The notes beneath the pieces are model-generated. The model did not search any database and was not told the origin of the DNA. It saw only the letters and a list, made by a program, of their open reading frames with translations. A program made the position numbers and the translations under genes. A stretch of 64,000 bases of DNA from Paramarasmius palmivorus (Eukaryota > Basidiomycota > Agaricomycetes > Agaricales > Marasmiaceae). Below are positions 47,700 through 60,400 of the stretch, in pieces (position 1 is the first letter of the stretch; each line of letters opens with the position of its first letter). The stretch is taken from contig JAYKXP010000106.1 of the NCBI GenBank assembly GCA_037176845.1, forward strand, positions 106,940-170,939, written 5' to 3'.

Positions 47700-49270
47700 A
47701 TGCCAGCCTCCTGCGCATACCCTTGTCCCGATATGTGACGACAGTTCTCCTTCCCAATCACCTACACCAATCACCTACAAACGCTCGATTCCCCTTAAGC
47801 CCCGCAAAACGCGTTCCTACAGGAAAGAGATGGAGAGAAAATTGCGAGCTTTATGGGTATTACGGCCAAGTACTTGGTCGAGAAAGGGGGTAAAAAGCTC
47901 GGTGATGGAGATAATAAGGGTGTGTGTAAGCGTTAAAAGACTGGTATGGGTGAGGATGCGAATGTGGCCGGGGGCGTCGATATTCGATTTTGTGTGCGAC
48001 AAGCCGGGTACTTTGCGGTCGAAAAGGAATCGAAGGAGGGAAAAGGGCAGCGAAGGGGTGTGTAGGCATGGGTTAGAGGTTAAGGGTATGGAATGGAGAG
48101 CGTTGTTCGTTGCGAGTTCTTCGTCAATGTGCCCGGCTAATCTGCATGATACAAGCATTTTCATGTGATAAGGCAGCGAGTAGGGGATAAGGATGGAGGT
48201 TGGGATGCGGGATATGAGAGAGGGAGCGCGGAAGGTGTGGGCAGGTGTAGGTAGTGTTTGTGGAAGGCGTATCGTGTTGTCTGCCTTGTTTCCGACGAGG
48301 GAGAAAGGTTCGGCATGGCGTTGAATGTACGTTCTGGGTTACAAACCACCATCTCGAAATGCCTCAGATGGGGGATATGGGTCTGGGTATGCAGATGACA
48401 GTATCGCGGTTTGGATGTGGTTGATCGACGTTTATGTCGTTTTCTGGCCTTGGAAATGGGCGGTGACCATGGAAGTAGATAGAGGAGGCTCTTTTGATGA
48501 TACAGGGCCCCGCAGATGGGAGGAAAACGCGCTTTTGGGTTTGTTGAACGACGGCAGAAAGACGCCCAAAGGCGACGACATGTGAAGGTGACGGTGAAAA
48601 GTGGTGACGGGGGCAGTCGTAATATCACTGCCATGATGGTTTTGAGGAGTGTTGGGTGCTCTAGCGCGAATGGGAGTGCTGTCGAGGATTCTGAGTCGGA
48701 AAGATGGACGCTGCGTAGCAATTTCAACCTGCTCTATCCGGATTCCATCTTGCTGCTCCACAGTCTCAGGCTAAGATAGCGCGCTTTTGAATCTTCTCCG
48801 AGGTGTATGGGAAGAGTGTGTGTAGAGATTGAGAATGAGAGAGTTGGAATAGAAAACGGGTTATAAAACGCGCTTTTGGGTATGGTGAACGACATCTGCG
48901 GAATGGTACCAAAACACCCAAAGTCGACGGCATGTGAAGGCGTCGGTGAAATTTGGTGGCGAGAGCAGTTGCTTTATCACTGCTATGGTGCTTTTGAGGT
49001 GCGTCGGGTTCGAGAGAGCACGGAATGGGAGTGTCGTTGAGCTTCCTGAGAGTTGGATACCGGGCAGCGATTTTCAGCCTGCTCTAGCCGTACTCTATCC
49101 TGCTACTACACATTCCGAGGCTACGATAGAGCGTATTTGGATATTGAATATCGAATTCTCGGCTGAGGTCGATGTTGAGGAGAAGGACGTAGAGAGCGCT
49201 GAGGAGAGTACCGGAAAATCAAGCTTCCGCATCACTGAAAATTATTAAGCGCCCTAGCACCGGTTGGCCC
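47700..49270 (-). pseudogene. Decayed region with a tandem ~360-bp duplication
   Basis: 48,520-48,790 and 48,870-49,140 are diverged copies of each other: both contain acgcgcttttgggt, acgacatgtgaagg or a close variant, and gtgctgtcgagg/gtgtcgttgagc at equivalent places. On the minus strand, pieces such as RLPPSPLFTVTFTCRRLWAS and NALHSIPLTSNPCLHTPSLP are readable but in different frames. A decayed F-box/LRR-type gene is possible; no product expected. Confidence 0.35.
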
Positions 49271-49279
49271 ATAACTGTC

Positions 49280-51050
49280 ATGCCAGGCAAGTAGATGCTC
49301 AAGCTCATCGCGAATAACCCAGTCTTACCGCTTTTCAGTGAACCCATTGCTCTGTGATAGGTGTAACAACTACTTCATTCCGAATCCGGAACTACATCGA
49401 TATCCAAAGGATCTTTCAGGAATATTACGACTCAATGTTCCCCCAAGCGATACAGACGCGTCAAAAACCGCCATATTCCTACGAGACGTGGAAAGCGAGC
49501 TACGGCGTTACAACGAAGAGCTATCTCGCCTCCGATTATTATCACAACAACTCGAAATACAGCGGAAAGAGCTTCTAAAAAAAGCTGTCCAGCATCGTAG
49601 CTGGTTATCTCCCATCCGCAAACTTCCCGTGGAGATCCTGCAGACAATTTTCCTTCACGTCTGTCCCACAAATTCCTCCCACAGTCTCGTTATAGACTCA
49701 GACAAGGCATTTCGTGATGCCCCGGCATACAAGCTATCTTGTGTCTCGTTTCATTGGAAAACCGTCGCCAGCGGACTACCCCGACTTTGGTCTTCCCTCA
49801 AAGCCGATATCTTCGAGCTCGATACAGATCCCAGATCCCTACTCCAACTCTACCTCGATAATTCCAGGAATCAGCCTTTGAACCTCGAAATTAGCTGTCA
49901 CAAATATGGCATCGCACTTGGCGATAATCGCAGTTTGAAGGATAGGCTGGGTAAATACGGGTTTCGAATCCTCAAGATGTTGTTTGAGCATATTCATCGA
50001 TGCGAGATTCTTTCGCTTGACATCGAAGGCGAGGAGAGCGAATTGATAGAGATGGTTGGAGCTGGAGGCTCCGTATTGTCCATGCCAAACCTACATACCC
50101 TTACAACCAGATTGGACGATAATTACCGCGCAGGCCACTCGTTCTGGGAGAGCGTTCGGGATAACTCTCCCAATCTCAAGATCGTCAGGTCAGGGAAACT
50201 GCTGGGCATCGATCTCATCCGATACGAGAACCTGACTGCGTTGGTTGTTGACTGGGCATACGACGCCTTCACAAACCAGATTTTTCGGGTTATCGAACGT
50301 TGTATAAACATTCGATCCTTGTCCATGCACGAGGTTCTTGTCGACGAAGATCCCGGGCTCGGCAAACCTGTTATACTTGGAGCTCTTGAACAGTTGACTA
50401 TCACGTTCGCCGAGGCATCATACCACATTTACACCCTTTTCAACAATATAACGGTACCTTCTCTCAAATCACTTAATATCAGCGGTGGGGAGACAGCGTT
50501 TAGTGCTCAGAACGGGCCCGGGGTTCCGGGGGTATGGTCTCCAGCGTCGTTGGTAGCCATGTTTCAACGTTCGGGCTGCGCGGTTCAAGAGCTGGTGCTG
50601 CAAATACCAGATAACATTCTGGAGTCGGAGTTTTGCGAAGTCCTAGAGTCATGCCCGACTCTGACTTGCCTGACAGTCAGCTTGAGAAGAGGCATGCAAG
50701 GGCGAGAAACGTTCGCATATCGGCTTCTTCACAGACTGCAGCACGGAGTTCTTGGACAACATCTAGAACAGCTCTCCATCAATGAAAAGGATGCCCAGTT
50801 CGATTTCCAGGATGTACTGGACATTCTCGACGTGGTGGAATCAAGAAATCGTGTATCCGAATCCCGGAGCACCGTTCTTCAGACCGTCCGTATTGAATTC
50901 GGACGACTCGCTGGAAATACCGGCTTAGAGTCGACACTGGAAGAGAGGCGGCGGAAACTAGAGCGAGAGGGCATTCATGTCGCCATTGTTCCGACTTTCC
51001 CATCGGACGATGTCCTGACAGTACTTTCGCAGAGCTGGGATGATATATAA
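49280..51050 (+). CDS. F-box-like protein with leucine-rich C-terminus, 572 aa
   Basis: The long exon (49339-51050) has no ATG at the start of its homology (PLLCDRCNNYFIPNPELHRY). A 7-nt first exon, ATGCCAG at 49280-49286, joined over a 52-nt GC-AG intron (gcaagt...ttttcag) supplies one in frame, giving 573 codons with stop. This start is inferred. Features in order: a CxxC-type N-terminal motif; a coiled coil (ESELRRYNEELSRLRLLSQQ); the F-box-like core HRSWLSPIRKLPVEILQTIF; the LSCVSFHWKTVASGLPRLWS segment; then leucine-rich repeat-like segments to the end. The family is thought to act as substrate adaptors of SCF ubiquitin ligases; no partner can be named. It is the only intact F-box gene here and marks the edge of the dynamic region. 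Confidence 0.8.
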
Positions 51051-51108
51051 GTGCGGTCTAAAAGTAGGTAGCGTATTACATGAGTGGGGTGTAATGTCGT
51101 GAATACAC

Positions 51109-53317
51109 CTATGGTAGAGGTGAGGTAGATTGCCCATTATTGTTTGAATTTTTTGGCTTTATGATCAACCCAGCAAGCCGTTTTGATAAAGGTCTCTCTC
51201 CGACGAAAAAGAAGCCAACGACTGACGCGAAGAAGACCCATCCTACGTTAACGAAACAAAGAGTGGACCATCCCTCTTCGACTCCGTCGTAGATCTGAAC
51301 ATTCAAAGATTGAGTGACAACTTTGGAAGGATTCATAAAGATGAAATACCTGGCCACCCATTACCGGTCCAACTGTGAAAGGAATCATGATTAGATTGGC
51401 TTTATATGGGGAAAGTTGAGTATGGTCACACAACTAACCTGTGGATCCCATCCCGTATGCAAGATTGAACGCGGCATAAACATGTGCATCTAAGTGAAAA
51501 GCCTTTTGAGTCCAACTCATATCAAGCAGTCCTTACTTCACGTACATCCAATCCCCTCGATATGCCTCGCAACATCAGCGAGTTCGGCAGTAAAGGGGGC
51601 AAGTGTCGAGTTCAAGAAGAAAACTGAAACAAAATTAGCTTGGACTCGGATAAAACATTTGCGATTCCAACTTACATTCCAAGGCGAAAGAGGTTATAAA
51701 AAGACCAAGGTTATTTATTGTAAGTAGACACCACCAGGGGATCGACAGCAAGAAGCTCGTCGCCGCAATAGGAGGTGCACCAAACTTGTCGGTCAGATAT
51801 CCAGCGATAGCGGAAGCTAAGTATACCGGTAAAAGTTGAGATGATGATTACGCCGCTTCGGGATAATAGCACACTCACCAGGAAAGGTCGGAACGACGGC
51901 AGCTACAAAGACGAGACCAACCTTGGCAGAATCAAAGTTCCACACATCTTTCATGTGAACAGGAAGTGCGGGTTCGAATGCGGTGTGAACCGCTCTGGAA
52001 TCACGATCTTAGTGGGATACGACAGCCAAGTAGGTGATGAAGATGTTCCGCACCCGTATACGAAGAAACAGACCACTGTCGCCATAGCTCGACTTGATTT
52101 GAGTAACTTGATGAGGACTGCAACTAGAGATAACTGGGGAGTGGCAGCTGCATCACCCGTAATTGTTTCCTTTTCGTTGATAGCTTGCGAGCCCGGCTCA
52201 GCAACTTCTCTGCTGCGTATACTTGTCCGACGATTATGTTCTTCAATCCCCGTGGAGGCCCCTTCTTTAGTTTCTTCCCGTGGAGGTCTAGGTGTATCTT
52301 CCTCTTGAACATCGGTTGACGATAAGTTGCTTTCAGGCGTTTCAGGAAGAATAACGCTCTGGGGGTCGAAACCCCATTCCAGCGCATCTTTACGCTCGAT
52401 GACGATAAGTCGGGCAACCAGGTCGATTACAGCCCCGATTATTCCAAAGATACAAACGCCACGGAAACCGAAACGTTCGTATAACGCACCTCCAAGTGGA
52501 GGACCTAGTAAGAAGCTATAGTAAACCTGTTAGGGGGAGGCGAGAGCGTTCCAAAGACGAGACCTTACCCAATAGACATCCCCGACATGGCAAATCCTAA
52601 CTGCCCTAGTGAAAATAGCATGAAAGAGAAGTCTAGGTGAAATGGGAACAATCTTACTGCCGGTAATTCTTTCCGGAGTCGTATCACATCTAAGATTCAT
52701 GTTGTTAGGTTTGTACCAATGTCGTCATATAGATGTCTTACAATAGAGCCAGGCCCACGACCCAAACCATAGTTGACCCTATTCCCTGCAATGCCCGAGC
52801 AACGACCATGACCCAATATGTAGGAGCTTCCATAAGCATTATAATGGACCCAATCAGGAGGAAGATTCCTAAAAGTAAGGGCCATTGACGTGCATTATAG
52901 CGCTCTGAAAGCATGGCGGTAGGGAAGGTCGCTATAGGTACACTTGAGAATCTGGACGCGTTTCGGACATGATGATAACGAGCGACTGACTGAGGGCTAA
53001 ACCTGCTGACTGCTGGGAGATCAGATACTACATCTCCACAAGATAGAGGAATACGCACGTAACCGAAAAGCAGCCATCCTGTAAGACTCGACACATTATC
53101 GTAGCCAAGTCTTTCCAGCTGAAAGGGCATGACTGGCACCACGATGGAATATACTAACAAATCCACTGCGATTCCTGTGAGACTTCGAGGTCAGAAACGT
53201 GCTATCGTCCTTAGAAAACATCTAATTACCGAGCCACACGACGAATGTCACATAGACATATCCTGCCCTCCATCGTAAGCCAGCCGGCGGTTGATCTCCT
53301 GAAGAAAATATGCCCAT
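51109..53317 (-). CDS. MFS transporter, drug:H+ antiporter-like
   Basis: Start MGIFSSGDQPPAGLRWRAG at 53317; stop at 51109 after NNNGQSTSPLP. There are about ten exons with short introns. TM1 is DLLVYSIVVPVMPF. A 58-nt intron (gtcagt...ctatag) places TAMLSERYNARQWPLLLG correctly after the second helix. Then come YWVMVVARALQGIGSTMVWVVG, a helix-4/5-like LGQLGFAMSGMSIG, and FLLGPPLGGALYERFGFRG, resembling motif C of the 12-TM drug:H+ antiporter group. A hydrophilic central loop rich in E, T and S follows, then the C-terminal half (VWNFDSAKVGLVFVAAVVPT; GWSTLCFVNVGWVFFASVVG). The product should sit in the plasma or vacuolar membrane and export small molecules; the substrate cannot be read. Exon borders were checked only in part. 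Confidence 0.85.
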
Positions 53318-53837
53318 CTTCAGTGCTGGGTGATGAACCAAGGAAAGTGGGGTGAGCGGCTGAGCCTGACAGGAATTTATTTATCTATGTACTTACCCCG
53401 AATACTGAGTCATGCTATAAGAATGATGATGGAAGCCGAGGTTTGTCTTGGAGGGCTCAAGCCTCGATCGCCTGCATATCCCAAGTCCGGAGACATGTCA
53501 GTTGGAATGAAAATCGAATCGTCGAAATTACAGGCTGAGATGAAGAATAAATGACCGTGAAGTCAAGGACGAGGCCTTGAGGTTGTTGCACATTGGGAGT
53601 TAAAAGGCACGGAGCTTGGCCGCCGAGCAGAGTCCGAGTCCGAGTCCGAACTTGTGATCACGTTTTCGCAGCCGCAAGGCAAACGTAAAAGACCACCGCT
53701 TCGGTTTTTCTACAACCCGCGACGCGTGCATCACGGAATATGACTGCAGCCAATCTGATTTGCCCCCTGCACAAAGGTAACCCTATCATACGTATTGGTA
53801 ATTTGGTTGGTAAATTGGCTGCTACTTTCCAACACTC

Positions 53838-56387
53838 TCAAGGCAATTCGAGCCATTTTCTAAGCAGGATCCGAAACTTGGGTGTTCCCAATCCAGTTAC
53901 GGGGTCCCATCCTACTTCAGCACCAAAACCAGTGGTACCACAGCCAGGATTCCTTCCTACTTTTATATCGTTGAAGGGCGAACGAAACTTGGAAGAATAA
54001 ATCTACAACGGTCGTCAGGAAGAGGAAAAAACATTCAGCAAGGCCACATACTACAGGATTAATGAATCTGCATGGCTTCTTACCCATGGTGATGCGAGCA
54101 TCGTTGATCATGGTGAGCACCGCACCGACGACCGGAGCAGAAGCAGAAGTTCCGGAAACTCTACTGAAGATGCCATTGGACTGGGGAGGTTGGTCAACAA
54201 ACAGCACGCGACCCGGACAACACGATACTAACCGCTATGACATAGTTTGCTCTAGTAGGTCGACATAACTTGAACAAAGAGGCCGCGGAACTCGAAAGAT
54301 GACTTACCCGTTCTCAGAAAGATCCGGGAATCCACGACTCTAGTCAGGCCGTAGGTCAGTAGTACCATGCCGGCAGAAGAAGACCAGAGGAATACTCACC
54401 TTGCCTGAGGAATTCCGGACATCGCTTGAGAAGGGTAAAGATGACTGATGAGAATCGAAATAAGCAGAGACTGCTTTCCGTTGATACTCTGGCATAGTAA
54501 AATGGTTGCTGAATCCTCCACCGCTGTATATTCCCATCTCGCAAGCAATCTCGGATTCGCTGATGTTCGCGCCGGTTTTCATCTGCGTTGCACCGACAGC
54601 CGTAATAAACGGACATCCAACTGGGAACCCAGGAGGGAAGTTAACGCCTACGTCGCTTTCCGAGCCTGTATGAAATTGAGCTGTTTGAATAGAAGAAGTG
54701 CACGGCTATACAAACCATTAGGATCTAAGCAGAAGCCTCCATCCCCTTGATTTTCCTCAGTAAACTGTTTAGACAAACTAGCGGATAATTCACCAGCTAC
54801 ACCATTGTCCCCTGAAGAGAACAGAATGGTCACGCCCATGAGTCCAAGCTTTCCGTACTCGTCGCATTGACGAGTAGTATAAGCAGCGGAAAGGTCAGCC
54901 TCGTTGTACCCGTACGATGTGGATATGACGTTGGCTGGTTTTACAGTTCCGCAAGCATTGGTCCCTGAGAAAGATAGTCAGGCTACGTGTTCCAAGTCAG
55001 AAAAGAACCATACCTGAATAGCCTCCTTCAACTTCTGTATCGGGATAAATTCCGTCTTGAACCGGGTCATCGCCGCCTTCAAATTTATAGCTAGGCCCTC
55101 AACATAGTAGTGAGGTATACTACGTCAATGCTTACCTTGATAGGTATAGAAAGAACCATCCAGCGCGTCCAAGAAGTTGTTAAAAGAAGCACCTGTGTTT
55201 GAGCGAAAATGATTATTGCAATTAACGTTGCAAGTGAGAAGAGCAACTTACCTAGGTAGATATCACCGACCTGGTACAAAGTGACATTCTGTTTCTTTGT
55301 CACTAGCGCCACGGCATACTGAAGATCCAGATTTGACTCTACGTTGTAGGCAAAGTCTTGGAATGCCCTTTGTGGGAAGCCTTATGTTGCGTCAAAGAGC
55401 GGGAGAACGAATACCTGATGGAAGGCGACTTACCCCCATCGATGGACTGTAGGATAGGAGTCACTCCGACAAGGTCTTTCGTGTAGGCACGGAAAAACAA
55501 ATCCAAATCTTCTTGAAGATAAGCCTGAGGTGTGTATTCGACTGACAGGGGTAGGAGACCGGTCAGAAGCGCACTCGAAGGTTTCTGTAGACTGAGGTGT
55601 ATAGTGGATACCGTACAGCTCCTTGAGGCAAGCCGGGGAGATCTGATCATGACAGTACTCTAAGCCGTGATATAGGGTTCGGACGTTACTGTGATAGACC
55701 GGATGTACAGAACCTGCACCGGTCTGGCCGTTCTGTTTACTAGGCAGGCAACTTCGACTCTTCAGAACCGAATTAAAATGGACCGTCGGAGTAACGACTT
55801 TTACGTGTGGAATAACATTCTGTGGGAGGTGGTACGAGGTACACGCTTTGTTATGTATACGTGAGACAACGAAACGACTCGAGTCAGTGAATGCCCGTAC
55901 CTATTTGCTGAGTACCATCTTCGTGGGTGTAGATGTGGTATTCTGTCTTCATTAACTTTTCAGCTTCTTCGACAGTAACGTTGAGTTCTACCCATCCTCT
56001 AGAACGCGAGATTTGAATTCGGTCGGCCGTGATACTGCCATGCATCGTTAACCAGCTTTCTAGGACCCGAAAGGTCTCCGTGGTAGGTGCGAATGTATTC
56101 GCTACCTTCTCCGGACTCCAATGTTTGCCGTAGTCAGGAGAATCGGGATGCGATACGGCGTGAAGGAACTCCTCTATCGTGTCCGTATTAGATTGCTTGA
56201 GACCAAAACGAAGAGGTAGAATATCTGTCGACTCTAGTCTTCCTCTTCGGTGGTGAGACCAGCCACGCGGAAGATGTGTCCTTTTTTCGTGCACCGTGTA
56301 AGGAGAAATGGTGCTGTCAGCGGCGTAGACATGAATCCATGCGCATAACAGTGCAAGGATAGCAGAGAAACACATCGTGAGGAGCAT
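53838..56387 (-). CDS. Secreted S53 protease (sedolisin, TPP1-like)
   Basis: Start MLLTMCFSAILALLCAWIHV at 56387, a clear signal peptide ending near VYAADS; stop at 53838. An activation prodomain follows (LRFGLKQSNTDTIEEFLHAV, SHPDSPDYGKHWSPEKV). The catalytic unit shows ESNLDLQY (the Glu and Asp of the sedolisin triad), SSGDNGVAG (the oxyanion-hole Asp) and SGTSASAP (the nucleophile Ser). A C-terminal GWDPVTGLGTP supplies the calcium-site Asp. About ten exons; introns were located by the conserved protein but not all confirmed. Sedolisins of this type are acid-active exo- or endopeptidases secreted for protein digestion. Key residues are all present, so an active enzyme is expected. Its 5' flank lies in 56,388-57,000. 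Confidence 0.9.
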
Positions 56388-57476
56388 GCCAACAAGGGAA
56401 CGAGAGGGGAAGAGACGAGGAATGGTGAAGTTTTCGAGTTCGAAAGAAAATAATGTACCGAGGTTATGGTGTCCGGTAAACCATCTTTATATCGAAAACC
56501 TCGAGGCTGGCGGCGGTGCGAATCTAAAAGCGAAAAGCATCGTGAATCTAGTGAAGGTAATCGAATGTTCACAAACTCTCACTTCTACCCGATGGATATT
56601 TCCTGAAAATCGTTGGCAAAAAGTGCCAGACCGTCTCCCAACCCGTGCAACACTTTTCAAGGAGTAGGAACAGCTATCCTATGTCTCTTCCCTGCGCATT
56701 GGGTTCTTCAGACGCGAATGGACATATTCCTCGGCGGTGCACAGTCGAGGAGAAGCATTACACGTGTTGATTTTCTTGAGGTCATTCAAATTTTGCGAGC
56801 AAATCGGTTAAGCCAAGGGCCTGCACAACGACATCATCAACTGAAAAGGATTCTGATTCCAAGACGAGACCCACCTAGATAACCCGATGCATATAGAAAG
56901 CCGACCAGCAAGTCAGGAGGATGCAATAGGACGGCACATGATGCATGATGGTTCATGTCAAGCAGACGCCTGGGCGCCAATGCACTTCGGCCTCTTGACG
57001 ACGCAGATTTTTGTATTACATTATTCTTCGATTCGTGTTTATACAGGATTTTGGAATAAAACGAGGGTAGAGTGCGATATCCGATAGAAAACACTAATCG
57101 ATTAAAAGGGGAAAATCTATGCTGATAGTGTTGCTTCGAGAACATGGACCGACACCATCCAGTCGAACGAAGTATTATCCGATCGATGAGCAATGCATTT
57201 CGAAGAACGGTAAGCAACACATGGTGTCGATCCGCAATAATAAACCAAAACGTGCAAGGAATGGCTGGGTATTGTTGAGCAATGACAGGAATAATAAGTC
57301 CAACGAGGGATGCATAATGTAGAGTTCGATAAAGAGTCGCGGGAGATGCATACAAATGATTGATTTAACTTTTGACAAGGGTTGTACCCATATGAATAGC
57401 AAAGCAATAGGACAGAGGGAGAAAAATGCAACCTGAAAGTGAAAAACGACCAATATTCAATCTATACCAGAACGAT
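56388..57476. other. Intergenic: protease promoter and kinase 3' flank
   Basis: The part nearest 56,388 must hold the protease promoter; I see no convincing TATA box. The part before 57,476 is the 3' flank of the kinase gene. Open frames here (for example 56,837-57,355 minus) show no family resemblance. Confidence 0.4.
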
Positions 57477-60400
57477 TTATGATGTCGGCTGGCGAGGTGA
57501 CGGTGAGAAGATGGAGAACATTTTCTCGGCGTTCTCCTTGTACTTCTTGAGCTTCTTGTTCTTTTGCTCTGGTTCCTTGTTCGTATCCGCCACCGCATCA
57601 CCATTGCCAGAGTTGTCAGATGACTGGCTTCGAGCACCCATCGAGAGTGCAGATTCTTTGGATTTTAATGAAGGTGTGACAGGCAACGTACTCGACGTTG
57701 ATGATGAGTTGAGCATCCCAGAACTGGATCTCGTCGACAACGTTGCCGACGTGGAGTATGATAATGATTTGGCCGACTTGCCAGAGAATGACGATGGCGG
57801 AGCTGCTGGTGACTTTGGCCGCAGGAATTGTCTTGGGTGCTTCTTGAATGTGAGGCCTGCGTTACGACCTCTGCGCACTGAAGGGCTGGGAGAGTCACCC
57901 GATTCCGAGGGCGTCACCTCTGAGTCTTTGGACATACCAGAAGCGGATCGTGGAACCGAGGCGCGCTGTGGCGTTGATGCCTTCCTGCTGAAAACGGCAA
58001 GGCGATACTTGTCCACCACGCCACGAGCAAACAGACTAGTACCTTGTTTGCCGTTTCGATCTTCACCGTCATCGTCCATTTCGACAAAGTCCCAATCGTC
58101 ATCCTCGTCATCGCGTTCGGTAGCCTCTGCGTCTTCGCCTGCATCGGAGAGGTAGCGATCCAAAGCTGGAATACCAGACCTTTCTTTCCGCCGGACATTC
58201 CGATTCGCTTTTGGTGGCAACAGGCCCTTTGGTGGAACTGTAGGTTTGGTCTCCACGGGTTTGGTCTTGACGTCCTTCTCTGGAGTGGCTGGAGGTGCAG
58301 CAGAAGTTGGAGTAGTGGTGGAAGGTGCAGGAGCTGTCGGCACGCTCTCCAGCGGCGTGGGCTCCTCTTTGCTCTTGCGTGAGGGTGTTTCCTCTTTGAC
58401 AATGATCGTAGCTGGTTCCGCAGGTAGCGCCTCGGGTGCAACCTCGTCCGGTATTTCAGCAACATCCTTTGGAGGTATGGCGGGCGTAGCAGCATCTGGC
58501 GTTGACTCGGCTTCGGGCGGTAAAACAACGGGACGTGCTTCTGGTGTCTTTGGCTCTGCGACCTCATCCTCAACAACTGGCTTGGTGACCTCTGGCTCGA
58601 GACCTGAGAGGTTTTCAAGACCACTGAGGACATCACCATTAGTATGAATGCTTTCCTCTTCCTCCTCATCCGTCACTTCTTCCTCGCTCGAATCCTCCTC
58701 GTCATCCAAGATCACCGAATGTCGACCCTTGAACGAGTACCCATCAAACACATCCACAGATTCCTCTTCTTCCTGTGGAGGTTGATTAGGCTGCGGTCGA
58801 AGGGAAGAGCTGCGCGACTGAGACGGTGTAGTGTTGGACTCTTCGCCATCCGTTCGATCAGTATCAGTGTTTTGACCCTGATCCTGGTCAGTCTCGCTGT
58901 TTTCGTCAATGTATTCGTCTAGTACAGGCTCCATGTCCAAGAACGTGTCGTCGAAGTTTTGAGTGTCGCCTTGGACTGAAGGGTCAATCGGAGGAATATA
59001 CGGGGCTATTGTGGCATGTCAAAACAATTATCTCAATGAGACGTAGGCACAACATACGGATGTAGCGTTTGTAATAGACGTGTGACCAGTCACTGCAATC
59101 GGTACACTTTCAGAAAAAGCTGACAGACCACTTAGAACATTCACTCACATCATAGAGAAGTAAGGATGTCGTTTGATCCTCGGCTCGCATAGTCTAAGTG
59201 CAGGATTCCGTTGTAAAAGCTAGCCAACAAACTTTGTCAACGAGATACACGCGAATAACGAAACAACACGTACTCCTCGGATCAAGCTCTTAGTATCCTG
59301 GTCAAGTGCCCTGTCATCTGGGAACTGAAGCTCATCTTGCAGTACCCTGACATACATATCAGAATGATTGTTGGCCCAGAATGGTGTCTATACAAATGAG
59401 TCATGGTCAGGGGGGCATATCCTTAACCAAAGATTGAGGACTCACGATTCCAGTCAACATCTCAAACAACATCGTACCAAAACTCCACCAATCCACCTCG
59501 TAGCTGTATGGCAAGCCTTGAATGACCTCCGGAGCCAAATACTCCGCCGTCCCACAAAACGTACTAGTCATATCCGACTGCGTAGGATTGCTAACAGCCA
59601 GATCGACTCCATTCGTCCCTTTCATCCACGGAGGCTGCGTGTTCTCATGGTCTCGTGTCCCAGAAGGCGTAGACGGAGCCGTAGTCGCACTAGTTCGTCT
59701 AGGGAACTCCTTCGACAATCCAAAGTCGGTAAGCACAATATGTCCATCTCCGCCAATGAGAATGTTCTCCGGTTTGAGATCCCGGTAAATGACACCGGCC
59801 GCGTGCAAACCTTCAACACCTTCGACTATTTCGGCTGCGTAGAAGCGGGCTCGGTCTCGGCCCAGACGTCCCCAACGTGCCAGTTGAGTGGCGAGGTCAC
59901 CGCCTGGATGGAAATCCTGGGGATGAAAAGTCAGTCCCCAACGTAGGAGACAGATACAGCGAGCAACTTACCATAACCAAGAAAAGGTTCTCCTTATCGT
60001 GGAAACTCCACCACAGTTTGACAACGAACGGATCTCTCTCCTTCCCGTCACCCGGACCATTCGCCATCCGTTTCAACACCGCCTGTTCCGTGAGGGTATG
60101 CTGAAGCTCCTGATGCGCCAACACATGCCTCTTCGTGATCGCCTTCATAGCATACAAATCCTCCGTAGCTTTATGCCTCACAAGCAAAACCTTACCCGCG
60201 CACCCCTTTCCCAGAACCCTCAGCATCTCAAAGTCAGTCACACCGACCTTCTTCGAGGACTTTTTCTTCTCCTTGAGCGCAGCATCGGAATCATTACGCT
60301 TTTTCCTCCGCGAACGCCGTTGGCTGTTATGCGTACTCGAGTCATCTTCCGTCTCGGTTTGGGATGTGGATGACATGCCTGATTCTCTGTTGGTGGATGT

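Noticed and set aside
47817..48727. Several minus-strand frames of 100-190 codons
   Set aside because: Protein-like pieces switch frame and the region contains a diverged tandem duplication; treated as a relic.
57439..58647. Plus-strand frames opposite the kinase C-terminus
   Set aside because: They are antisense shadows of the low-complexity kinase tail, whose seven exons join in frame on the minus strand.
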